Below, piece after piece: positions 1 through 7,028 of a stretch of 16,924 nucleotides of DNA. Source of the DNA: an uncultured Taibaiella sp. (lineage in GTDB: Bacteria; Bacteroidota; Bacteroidia; Chitinophagales; Chitinophagaceae); contig CALMXV010000302.1 in NCBI GenBank assembly GCA_937871155.1, positions 1 through 16,924 on the forward strand. The letters run 5' to 3'. The position numbers were made by a program, and so were the translations under genes. The notes under the pieces are model-generated. The model made no database searches. It saw only the letters and a program-made list of their open reading frames with translations, and was not told the origin of the DNA. How positions within the stretch are numbered: the first letter of the stretch is position 1; each line of letters begins with the position of its first letter.

Positions 1-1218
1 GACACCAATAGGCGTAGAAGGGGCGGCATCGCCGCTTTCAACAATTACCGTGATAGCCTTTGCGGTAATACCTTTTACTTGTTTCTTTTTGTGTTCCGGC
101 ATTAACGGTGAGTTGTCTTCAAACCACTGTGCATTTTTTGCAATAGCAGCAATACGTTTTGTGGCTTCCATATCTTTCATAGATACCACACTTTCATAGC
201 TTCCTTTTTTACCAATCGGGTCAAGATATACTTCAATAAATCCATTCACCACATCCAAGCGAGAGGCGGTGTCTTGTGCCCAAGCGATGCTATAATCATC
301 AAAGGTTTTAAGGTCGCCGGTACGATAGAATTGAATGAGTAAATCCAACGCTTTCTTTTGCTGAACGTTTTCTGCTACGGCACTTGCTTTTTCTAGCCAA
401 CCTATGATTTTCTCAATAGCAGATGAATACATGCCTCCTACTTTCCATACTTTTTCTACAACGGCACCATTTTCTTTTAGGGTTTTGCTATTCAGCCCCC
501 AGCTAGGAGCATTATAGCTAGTATCCATTTTTCCATAAAAATCTTCTACTTCTTTTTGTGTTACGTTTTCGTAAAAGTTGACTGAAGAAGCTTTTACATT
601 GTCTATGTTGGCTCTTAGATCCACCAATTTAGGTTCTACTTTAGGGTCGTAAAGGATGGGTTTAATTTTTGCCCAAAAGACATCAACGGTTTCGCCATTT
701 TCTAATGGCAATTGAGCTGCATCGCTGTTTTTTATTATGTCAGCAAAATATTCCGAACGGCATTGAGGGAAGAATTTTTCGTTGCCGTAATGATGATGGT
801 TGCCACTGCTAAACCAAAACTGTGCACAGTATTCTTCAAATTTTTTCCACTCATCCGTATTTTTATCTCCTTTATAACTTGTATAAACTGCATCTAAGGT
901 TTTGCGAAGCATCAATCCATACTTACTTTTTTGGTCGTATAGGATATCGCGTCCACAAAGTGCGGCTTCATAGAGATAATAAGCCATTTCTTTTTGCTGT
1001 GCCGTCAGTTCATTCCAGCCAGGTATTTGATAGCGCAACATTTGAATATCTGCAAAAGCTTCTGCTTCTACTTTGAAATTTTCGTCATAGCCATCAGCTA
1101 CGACTAGGGCATTGAGGGTATCCTTGTCAGAAGCGCCGTTGCCGGCATTGTTGTTACAAGAAGTCATTAAAGACTGCATGCCTATTAAAGCCATCATATA
1201 AATTGAATATTTCTTCAT
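1..1218 (-). CDS. Dipeptidyl-peptidase III (peptidase family M49), lipoprotein, partial at window edge
   Basis: This is a zinc exopeptidase that removes dipeptides from peptide N-termini. I translated it by hand: 406 codons stay open from ATG at 1218 to the window edge. Residues 1-21 form a lipoprotein signal (MKK start, hydrophobic stretch, MTS then Cys21), so the enzyme is probably anchored in the periplasm or at the outer membrane. M49 features seen are GRDILYD (89-95), the His-rich NHHHYG (140-145), a DPIGKKGSYES stretch (333-343) and ESGDAAPSTPIGV at the edge. In the family the last motif comes shortly before the zinc motif HEXXGH, which must lie just outside, as must the downstream Glu ligand. 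The family is usually about 650-720 residues, so around 60% is visible. It is transcribed away from the nuo operon. Bacterial members are sometimes mis-named in databases. The family assignment is confident; the substrate is unknown. Confidence 0.88.
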   Translation of the reverse strand, partial: MKKYSIYMMALIGMQSLMTSCNNNAGNGASDKDTLNALVVADGYDENFKVEAEAFADIQMLRYQIPGWNELTAQQKEMAYYLYEAALCGRDILYDQKSKYGLMLRKTLDAVYTSYKGDKNTDEWKKFEEYCAQFWFSSGNHHHYGNEKFFPQCRSEYFADIIKNSDAAQLPLENGETVDVFWAKIKPILYDPKVEPKLVDLRANIDNVKASSVNFYENVTQKEVEDFYGKMDTSYNAPSWGLNSKTLKENGAVVEKVWKVGGMYSSAIEKIIGWLEKASAVAENVQQKKALDLLIQFYRTGDLKTFDDYSIAWAQDTASRLDVVNGFIEVYLDPIGKKGSYESVVSMKDMEATKRIAAIAKNAQWFEDNSPLMPEHKKKQVKGITAKAITVIVESGDAAPSTPIGV

Positions 1219-1555
1219 GATAAAAATTAAAAAATGAAAAAGAGGATAAAAGTAAGGCTTTAGAAAGGAACAAAAGGGGGGATTTTGGAGCGTAAGTGAA
1301 TCGAAAAATTTAGTTGTAAAATCAAGCTTCTATTTATTGAAGCTCTTTCAAATTTTGCTTTCCAAATACCTATATTGGTAGTAAAGAATGTACTCATGAA
1401 AACCCTCGTTGGCCTTTGCTTCAAAACTTCGACAAGCACTTTATATTTTAGTTAAGATATAAATTCTCCTTCATATAGTATCCATCTATCTATGAGAATA
1501 TTTAAACTTGTATTTTACCCAATGCCCTTTAACTTTGCAGCTTCAGCGAATTTCT
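1219..1555. other. Divergent intergenic spacer between the DPP III gene and nuoA
   Basis: This 337-bp AT-rich spacer separates two divergent genes. It carries the nuo promoter at its right end (1508-1537). I could not find a clean TAnnTTTG box on the minus strand for the peptidase gene. A small 6-bp inverted repeat (AGCTTC at 1325-1330, GAAGCT at 1339-1344) is too weak to interpret. No tRNA, small gene or repeat array is visible. Confidence 0.6.
1508..1537 (+). promoter_or_regulatory. Bacteroidota-type sigma-A promoter of the nuo operon
   Basis: TTG at 1508-1510 is followed after 19 bp by TAACTTTG at 1530-1537. This matches the Bacteroidota primary-sigma consensus (TTG, about 19-21 bp, TAnnTTTG). 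The expected transcription start is near 1542-1546, leaving a leader of only about 10-15 nt before the ATG at 1556. It decides the nuoA start: the longer reading frame from 1508 would begin inside the -33 element. The motif match is seen in the sequence; promoter activity is inferred. Confidence 0.7.
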
Positions 1556-1948
1556 ATGCAGCAATTACTATTATCTGTAGATCAAAGCACTCCGATTAAC
1601 TATTTACCTATTGTACTACAACTTGCAATAGCTATAGTGACGGTTATCCTTATGTTGGGCGTATCTTATTTGCTAGGTCCTAAACGACAAACTTCTGATA
1701 AGCTTATCAATTTTGAAAGCGGTATCCCCTCTATCGGCAATGCTCGCCAACCCATAGCTGTCAAGTATTTTCTGGTTGCTATCTTATTTGTGTTGTTTGA
1801 TGTGGAAGTTATCTTCTTCTATCCTTATGCGGTTAATTTTAGAGAGCTAGGGACAGAAGGCTTTTATGCAGTAGTGTTATTCATTACTTTTTTCTTGTGT
1901 GGATTTATCTATGTTATCAAGAAAGGAGCGCTTAAATGGGAGGATTAA
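1556..1948 (+). CDS. nuoA: NADH-quinone oxidoreductase subunit A
   Basis: Small membrane subunit of respiratory complex I (NADH:quinone oxidoreductase), sitting in the cytoplasmic membrane at the junction of the peripheral and membrane arms. It is 130 residues, normal for the family. Three membrane segments lie at about 16-40, 69-93 and 102-121. The conserved loop after the first segment has FESG (53-56), and the second segment has FDVE (81-84), whose acidic residues are the family hallmark. The frame is also open upstream to 1508, adding 16 residues, but that start overlaps the promoter, so ATG 1556 is preferred. It is the first gene of the nuo run; nuoB follows after 64 bp. Confidence 0.93.
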   Translation: MQQLLLSVDQSTPINYLPIVLQLAIAIVTVILMLGVSYLLGPKRQTSDKLINFESGIPSIGNARQPIAVKYFLVAILFVLFDVEVIFFYPYAVNFRELGTEGFYAVVLFITFFLCGFIYVIKKGALKWED

Positions 1949-2012
1949 ACTAAAGAGCATTTGCTCAAAATGAAGCATATTTAAAATAGAAGAGAAAATA
2001 TTAAAACTAGTA

Positions 2013-2579
2013 ATGAGACCTGTTCAATATAATACCAATACCAAAGTGAAAATGGTGGATCTTCCTGAAGGCTATGCCGGGGAAGGTTTTTATGCTACCT
2101 CCTTTGATAAAGTAGTCGGCTTAGCAAGAAAAAACTCTTTGTGGCCCTTGCCCTTTGCTACCTCTTGTTGTGGCATCGAGTTTATGGCTACCATGGCTTC
2201 CCATTATGACTTAGCACGTTTTGGTAGTGAACGTATGGGCTTTACACCTCGTCAATGCGATATGCTTTTAGTGGCAGGCACTATTTCTAAAAAACTAGGA
2301 CCTATTCTTCGTCAAGTATATATCCAAATGGCAGAGCCACGCTGGGTAGTAGCTATTGGTGCTTGTGCTAGTTCGGGAGGTATATTTGATAGTTATTCCG
2401 TATTGCAAGGCATTGACCAGATAATACCCGTTGATGTATATGTGCCGGGTTGTCCTCCACGTCCGGAAGGGATTTTGGATGGCATCTTAAAACTACAAGA
2501 ATTGGTAGGGAATGAAAGCTTAAGAAGGCGTACCAGCGACCAATACAAAGCTTTGATGGAAAGTTACGGTATCAAATAA
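2013..2579 (+). CDS. nuoB: NADH-quinone oxidoreductase subunit B (cluster N2 subunit)
   Basis: Peripheral-arm subunit of complex I that carries the terminal [4Fe-4S] cluster N2, the direct electron donor to quinone. It is 188 residues, full length for the family. The N2 ligands are visible as the tandem pair C52-C53 in the SCCGIEFMA motif, C118 in GACASSGG and C147 in PGCPPRPE. The start MRPVQYN is the first ATG in frame after the spacer; an internal ATG at 2052 would cut conserved-looking N-terminal sequence less convincingly. It lies 64 bp after nuoA and 16 bp before nuoC, consistent with one transcript. Confidence 0.96.
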   Translation: MRPVQYNTNTKVKMVDLPEGYAGEGFYATSFDKVVGLARKNSLWPLPFATSCCGIEFMATMASHYDLARFGSERMGFTPRQCDMLLVAGTISKKLGPILRQVYIQMAEPRWVVAIGACASSGGIFDSYSVLQGIDQIIPVDVYVPGCPPRPEGILDGILKLQELVGNESLRRRTSDQYKALMESYGIK

Positions 2580-2595
2580 AAACCTATTATTAAGC

Positions 2596-3090
2596 ATGAA
2601 CTACGATAAAATCCAAGAAAAACTGACTGCTAAATTTGGCGAACAAGTAAGCTACGAAATACTGTATGATATGCTGAACGTAACCATTCCTGCGGAGATG
2701 AATTTAAAAACGATGCAGTTTTTGTATGATGATGAAGAGATGCGTTTCCGTTTCTTAACCGACCTCACCGCCAATCATTTTCCGGAAAATAAAGGGAAGG
2801 AATTACAAGTAATCTATCAACTACATAGCTTAGAAAACAACATCCGCCTACGATTGAAAGTAACCGTGCCTATTGAAACTCCTGATGTATATACCGCTAC
2901 CAGCTTATATCCCGGTGCCAATTGGATGGAACGTGAAACTTATGATTTCTTTGGGGTCAATTTTGTAGGGCATCCCAACTTGAAACGAATACTGAATGCA
3001 GAGGATATGGATTATTTCCCCCTAAGAAAAGAATATACCCTCGAAGACCCACAACGTACGGATAAAGATGATGAAATGTTTGGGCGATAA
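2596..3090 (+). CDS. nuoC: NADH-quinone oxidoreductase subunit C (30 kDa)
   Basis: Peripheral-arm subunit of complex I with no cofactor; it packs against NuoD and NuoB in the quinone module. It is 164 residues. The family signature lies at 112-133, beginning ERETYDFFG and continuing through GHPNLKRIL. The usual C-terminal block follows (PLRKEY at 142-147, then a charged tail ending DDEMFGR). nuoC and nuoD are separate genes here, unlike the fused nuoCD of enterobacteria and Bacteroides. The start ATG lies 16 bp after nuoB. A 79-bp gap precedes nuoD. Confidence 0.95.
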   Translation: MNYDKIQEKLTAKFGEQVSYEILYDMLNVTIPAEMNLKTMQFLYDDEEMRFRFLTDLTANHFPENKGKELQVIYQLHSLENNIRLRLKVTVPIETPDVYTATSLYPGANWMERETYDFFGVNFVGHPNLKRILNAEDMDYFPLRKEYTLEDPQRTDKDDEMFGR

Positions 3091-3169
3091 TCAATAAGAA
3101 TGTTTAAAAAAAATATTAGAAATAGTTCATCGACAAAAACCTTTTGCTTACTAGAAATAAATAGCCACC

Positions 3170-4405
3170 ATGACTGAAGAAGTAACGAAATCACAACATC
3201 ATCATATACAACTTTCGGAAGAAGGCTTGGTGAAGCAAAGTACAACGCTGAACCTTGGCCCGACGCATCCGGCAACGCATGGTATCTTTCAAAACATACT
3301 AGAAATAGATGGTGAGCGAGTGTTGAGCTCCGAGCAAGAACTAGGTTATATCCATCGTGCCTTTGAAAAAATTGCCGAACGCCGCCCTTACTATCAAGTA
3401 ACTCCACTTACCGATCGATTAAACTACTGTTCAGCGCCTATCAATAATATTGGCTGGCATTTGACGGTAGAAAAGCTGTTAGGTATCCAAACTCCGAAGC
3501 GTGTTGATTATCTACGTGTCATTATTATGGAACTAGCGCGTATTGCAGATCACGTGGTTTGTAATTCGGTAATAGGTGTGGATACCGGAGCCCTAACCGG
3601 CTTTACTTATGTATTCCAACTTAGAGAAAAGATATATGAAATTTGGGAAGAGATTTGTGGCTCCCGTTTGACTACCAATATTGGTAGATTTGGAGGCTTT
3701 GAGCGCAACTTCACTCCGGCAGCTTGGGAAAAATTAGATGCGTTCTTAAACATTTTTCCGGTAGCAATAAAAGAATTTGAAGATCTACTCGTCCGCAATA
3801 GAATCTTTATGGAACGCTGTATGGGCGCAGGTCCACTTACCGCAGAAATGGCATTAAAATATAGTGTTACCGGACCCAACTTACGTGCAGCAGGTGTAGA
3901 TTATGATGTACGTGTCGCACAGCCTTATAGCTCTTACGAAGATTTCACCTTCAAGATACCAGTAGGTACTACGGGTGATGTATATGACCGTTTCATGGTG
4001 CGCCAAGCAGAGATGCGAGAAAGCCTTAGCATCATTTATCAAGCCTTAGACAAGCTGAAGGACCTTGACCCATCTGTATATCATGCAGACTTGCCTGAAT
4101 ACTATCTTCCTAATAAACAAGATGTATATACCAAGATGGAAGCACTAATCTATCACTTTAAAATAGTGATGGGTGAAATCAATATCCCTAAAGGCGAAGT
4201 ATATCATGCTGTAGAAGGTGGTAATGGCGAAGTGGGTTATTATGTTATCAGCGATGGAGGCCGCACGCCTTATCGGGTACACTTCCGTCGTCCATGTTTC
4301 ATCTATTACCAAATATTCCCTGAGATTATTAAGAACGGTTTATTGAGTGATGCGATTGTAACCTTGAGTAGCTTGAATGTAATTGCAGGTGAACTGGATG
4401 CCTAA
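3170..4405 (+). CDS. nuoD: NADH-quinone oxidoreductase subunit D (49 kDa)
   Basis: Quinone-binding peripheral subunit of complex I, related to the large subunit of [NiFe] hydrogenases but without the metal site. It is 411 residues, full length. GPTHPATHG (30-38) supplies His37, and DRLNYC (82-87) supplies Tyr86. From remembered family alignments these match the quinone headgroup His and Tyr of the Thermus subunit. GYIHRAFEK (59-67), RFGGFERNF and the C-terminal GRTPYRVHFRRP block are also typical. The first 20 residues are polar with a His run (10-12) and look like a variable extension. The next gene, nuoE, begins 34 bp downstream. Confidence 0.96.
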   Translation: MTEEVTKSQHHHIQLSEEGLVKQSTTLNLGPTHPATHGIFQNILEIDGERVLSSEQELGYIHRAFEKIAERRPYYQVTPLTDRLNYCSAPINNIGWHLTVEKLLGIQTPKRVDYLRVIIMELARIADHVVCNSVIGVDTGALTGFTYVFQLREKIYEIWEEICGSRLTTNIGRFGGFERNFTPAAWEKLDAFLNIFPVAIKEFEDLLVRNRIFMERCMGAGPLTAEMALKYSVTGPNLRAAGVDYDVRVAQPYSSYEDFTFKIPVGTTGDVYDRFMVRQAEMRESLSIIYQALDKLKDLDPSVYHADLPEYYLPNKQDVYTKMEALIYHFKIVMGEINIPKGEVYHAVEGGNGEVGYYVISDGGRTPYRVHFRRPCFIYYQIFPEIIKNGLLSDAIVTLSSLNVIAGELDA

Positions 4406-4439
4406 AAAAAGATTAAGTAAACATTAAAAAAGTAAAGCA

Positions 4440-4937
4440 TTGAATATTCAATTTACTGCTGAAAAGCTGGAGAAAGTAAAAGAAATCATCGCACGCTATC
4501 CGGAAGGGAAGCAGAAAAGTGCGTTGATACCTGTGTTGCATTTGGCGCAAGGGGAATTTGGAGGTTGGCTGGACGTGCCTGTAATGGATTATGTAGCCGG
4601 CTTACTACAACTGAACCCTATTGAAGTATATGAAGTGGCTACTTTCTATACCATGTTCAACATGAAACCCGTTGGAAAATATGTATTAGAAGTATGCCAA
4701 ACAGGACCTTGTATGATTTGTGGCAGCGATCAAATTATAGAGCATATCAAAAACAAACTAGGTATAAAAGCAGGAGAAACCACACCGGACGGTTTGTTTA
4801 CCTTAAAGCCCGCAGAGTGTTTAGGAGCTTGTGGTTATGCACCTATGATGCAGCTTGGAAAATATTATAAAGAACATTTGACGATTGAAAAAGTAGATGC
4901 TATTCTTGATGAGCTAAGAGCGGCGGCTACCAATTAA
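4440..4937 (+). CDS. nuoE: NADH-quinone oxidoreductase subunit E (24 kDa), TTG start
   Basis: Subunit of the NADH dehydrogenase module of complex I, thioredoxin-like, carrying the off-path [2Fe-2S] cluster N1a. It is 165 residues from the TTG. The ligands appear as C86 and C91 (CQTGPC) and C127 and C131 (CLGAC); C94 is an extra cysteine near the first pair. VATFYTMFN (67-74 area) is the usual family stretch. There is no in-frame ATG upstream: a TAA at 4425-4427 closes the frame. The next in-frame ATG is about 49 codons in, so TTG at 4440 is the only sensible start. The sequence around it (CATTGAAT) is one T away from CATGAAT, which would give an ATG in the same frame. Confidence 0.93.
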   Translation: MNIQFTAEKLEKVKEIIARYPEGKQKSALIPVLHLAQGEFGGWLDVPVMDYVAGLLQLNPIEVYEVATFYTMFNMKPVGKYVLEVCQTGPCMICGSDQIIEHIKNKLGIKAGETTPDGLFTLKPAECLGACGYAPMMQLGKYYKEHLTIEKVDAILDELRAAATN

Positions 4938-4940
4938 TTT

Positions 4941-4965
4941 TTACTTGGAGTAAACAAGTAGTTTT
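4941..4965 (+). terminator. Weak hairpin with short T run after nuoE
   Basis: TTACTTG (4941-4947) can pair with CAAGTAG (4955-4961) around a 7-nt loop, giving a 7-bp stem that includes one U-G pair, followed by TTTT at 4962-4965. It sits 3 bp after the nuoE stop and before the inserted NTF2-like gene. The stem is short and AT-rich, so it may attenuate, mark an mRNA end for processing, or do nothing. Confidence 0.3.
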
Positions 4966-5003
4966 AACAAAACAAGATTCTCATTCTTCAAAAAAAATAT
5001 AAG

Positions 5004-5516
5004 ATGATAAAGAAGTTCCAATCCAAAATAAACCTAAAGCTAAGTCTAGTATTTGCAGTTTTTGTTTTGTGCATTTCTTGGAATGAAGCTGCGGCACAAA
5101 AGAATAAAACTCCAGCAACTAAAAAACAAGAACAGCCTAAACCAAGCAATAGGAAACAAAAAATCATTGATGCTTGCAATCAGCTAGACCAAGCCTTTGT
5201 AAAGAAAGATTACGAACAGCTGTTTGCTCTTCTGAGCGATGACCTACAAATCACACATACCAACGGAATGGTAGAACAAAAGCCGGAAATCATTGAAAAC
5301 TTAAGAAACGATATTCTTCAATATGCTTCGATGGTAACTACCCTTTTTAATAATGTAGAATTTGGTGGAGATGGTGCAGTAGTAAATCGTGAATGTAAAG
5401 TTACAGGCACCTTACATGGAGAAGCTTTTAAAGAAAGTTTTAGAACTAAAGAATTTTGGGTATTTAGAAATAATCAATGGCAATTGATGAAGAAAGAAAA
5501 TACCTCAATCAAATAA
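5004..5516 (+). CDS. Exported NTF2-like (SnoaL/DUF4440-type) protein inside the nuo operon
   Basis: This 170-residue protein is not a complex I subunit. Residues 1-32 form a Sec-type signal peptide (basic start, hydrophobic LSLVFAVFVLCIS, then AAAQ), so it should be exported, probably to the periplasm. A Lys/Pro-rich linker follows (33-50). Residues 54-166 read like an NTF2-like alpha+beta cone: a helix with LDQAFVKKDYEQL, a LLSDDLQITHTNG strand-turn, then beta strands ending FWVFRNNQWQLMKKE. That pattern is typical of DUF4440/SnoaL-like proteins, which bind small ligands or act as non-enzymatic folds. No catalytic residues can be assigned with confidence. It lies 66 bp after nuoE and 49 bp before nuoF on the same strand, so it is probably co-transcribed with them. 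The function is unknown. Confidence 0.75.
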   Translation: MIKKFQSKINLKLSLVFAVFVLCISWNEAAAQKNKTPATKKQEQPKPSNRKQKIIDACNQLDQAFVKKDYEQLFALLSDDLQITHTNGMVEQKPEIIENLRNDILQYASMVTTLFNNVEFGGDGAVVNRECKVTGTLHGEAFKESFRTKEFWVFRNNQWQLMKKENTSIK

Positions 5517-5565
5517 TATTTCGAGAAGGCGATTGCTTTCCATTTTATATTTTGACATAATTACA

Positions 5566-6909
5566 ATGAAACTACTATTAGCTAAAGCAGATATTCCCAA
5601 TATACGCTCTTACGAGGTTTGGAAAGCCAATGGCGGCTATGAATCCGTAGAGAAGGCAATGAAGATGACGCCCGAAGATATCTTGGAGGAAGTGAAAAAA
5701 AGTGGACTGAGAGGTCGTGGTGGTGCAGGCTTTCCTACAGGGATGAAGTGGAGCTTTATTGCCAAGCCGGAAGGCGTACCAAGACATTTAGTAGTCAATG
5801 CCGACGAATCTGAGCCGGGCACTTTTAAAGACCGCTATCTGATGGAGTTCTTACCGCATTTATTTATTGAAGGGATTATTATCTCCTCTTTTGCATTAGG
5901 CTCTAATACCAGCTATATCTATATCCGTGGGGAGTATGCTTGGATACCCGATATTTTAGAAGCAGCCATTGATGAAGCAAAAGCTGCGGGCTATCTAGGC
6001 AAAAATATCTTAGGTACCGGCTTCGACTTAGAAATATACGTACATCGTGGTGCCGGTGCTTATATCTGTGGCGAAGAAACCGCCTTGATAGAAAGTATTG
6101 AAGGAAAGCGTGGGAATCCACGTATCAAACCTCCGTTCCCTGCGGTTCAAGGACTTTGGATGCGCCCAACCGTGGTGAACAATGTAGAGTCTATTGCTGC
6201 TGTTAGTCCTATTATTACAATAGGTGGTGAAGCGTATGCAAAGATTGGTGTAGGTCGTTCTACGGGTACAAAATTAATCTCAGCATGTGGCAACATCAAC
6301 AAGCCTGGAGTTTATGAAATAGACATGACGATTTCGGTAGAAGAATTTATCTATAGCAACGAATACTGTGGAGGCATTCCTAACGGGAAACGATTGAAAG
6401 CTTGCATTCCCGGAGGGTCTTCAGTACCTATTTTACCAGCTAATTTATTGCTGAAAACGGCTAAGGGCGAACCACGAATGATGAACTATGAAAGTTTATC
6501 TGATGGAGGCTTTCAAACAGGCTCAATGATGGGTTCCGGTGGTTTTATTGTTTTGGACGAAGACCAATGTGTGGTAAGACATACCTTAAGCCTTGCACAT
6601 TTTTATATGCACGAAAGTTGCGGTCAATGTAGCCCTTGTAGAGAAGGCACCGGATGGATGTATCGCATCTTGAAAAATTTAGAATATGGCAAAGGTCAAA
6701 TGAAAGATATAGACCTACTTTGGGATGTACAACGTAGAATTGAAGGCAATACTATTTGTCCATTAGGAGATGCGGCAGCATGGCCGGTGGCAGCAGCAAT
6801 TCGTCATTTTAGAGATGAATTTGAATGGCATGTAACGCATCCGGAAGAAGCTCAACAACGCAATTTTGGATTAGCTCATTATGCAGACCCTTTAGAAGTA
6901 ATTGTATAA
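5566..6909 (+). CDS. nuoF: NADH-quinone oxidoreductase subunit F (51 kDa, NADH/FMN site)
   Basis: Catalytic NADH-oxidising subunit of complex I, binding NADH, FMN and [4Fe-4S] cluster N3. It is 447 residues, full length. The glycine-rich GLRGRGGAGFPTG (47-59) and GAGAYICGEETAL (162-174) form the FMN and NADH pocket. RGNPRIKPPFP (182-192) is a family block. The cluster ligands are C352, C355 and C358 in SCGQCSPCREG, plus C398 in NTICPLG. The frame extends upstream to a TTG at 5533, which would add 11 residues, but the ATG at 5566 gives the expected N-terminus and is preferred. It follows the NTF2-like gene by 49 bp; nuoG follows after 119 bp. Confidence 0.96.
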   Translation: MKLLLAKADIPNIRSYEVWKANGGYESVEKAMKMTPEDILEEVKKSGLRGRGGAGFPTGMKWSFIAKPEGVPRHLVVNADESEPGTFKDRYLMEFLPHLFIEGIIISSFALGSNTSYIYIRGEYAWIPDILEAAIDEAKAAGYLGKNILGTGFDLEIYVHRGAGAYICGEETALIESIEGKRGNPRIKPPFPAVQGLWMRPTVVNNVESIAAVSPIITIGGEAYAKIGVGRSTGTKLISACGNINKPGVYEIDMTISVEEFIYSNEYCGGIPNGKRLKACIPGGSSVPILPANLLLKTAKGEPRMMNYESLSDGGFQTGSMMGSGGFIVLDEDQCVVRHTLSLAHFYMHESCGQCSPCREGTGWMYRILKNLEYGKGQMKDIDLLWDVQRRIEGNTICPLGDAAAWPVAAAIRHFRDEFEWHVTHPEEAQQRNFGLAHYADPLEVIV

Positions 6910-7028
6910 CCAAAAGAGAAACTTAGTAATAAAAAAACATCAGAAAAGCTTCTAACCAAGATAAACGATAATGGCTCACTACAATGAAAAGAGGAACTAC
7001 CAATTTTCAATGTGAAAAAAAATAAACC

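Noticed and set aside
712..1076. Two short plus-strand frames (61 and 84 codons) opposite the DPP III gene
   Set aside because: The minus-strand frame is open for 406 codons with M49 motifs, so the plus-strand frames are shadows.
1325..1344. 6-bp inverted repeat AGCTTC / GAAGCT in the DPP III to nuoA spacer
   Set aside because: It is too short, has an 8-nt loop and no T tract, and is expected by chance.
3012..3407. 131-codon minus-strand frame across the nuoC end and nuoD start
   Set aside because: It overlaps two confidently identified genes and has no family resemblance; it is an antisense shadow.
5533..5565. TTG start adding 11 residues to NuoF, and a possible promoter (TTG 5533, TATATTTTG 5546-5554)
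   Set aside because: The ATG at 5566 gives the standard NuoF N-terminus. The spacing from TTG to the box is only 10 bp, and the box does not fit TAnnTTTG exactly.
6971..7015. 14-codon reading frame (MAHYNEK...) in the gap between nuoF and nuoG
   Set aside because: It is short enough to occur by chance in AT-rich DNA and has no recognisable leader-peptide feature or ribosome-binding site.
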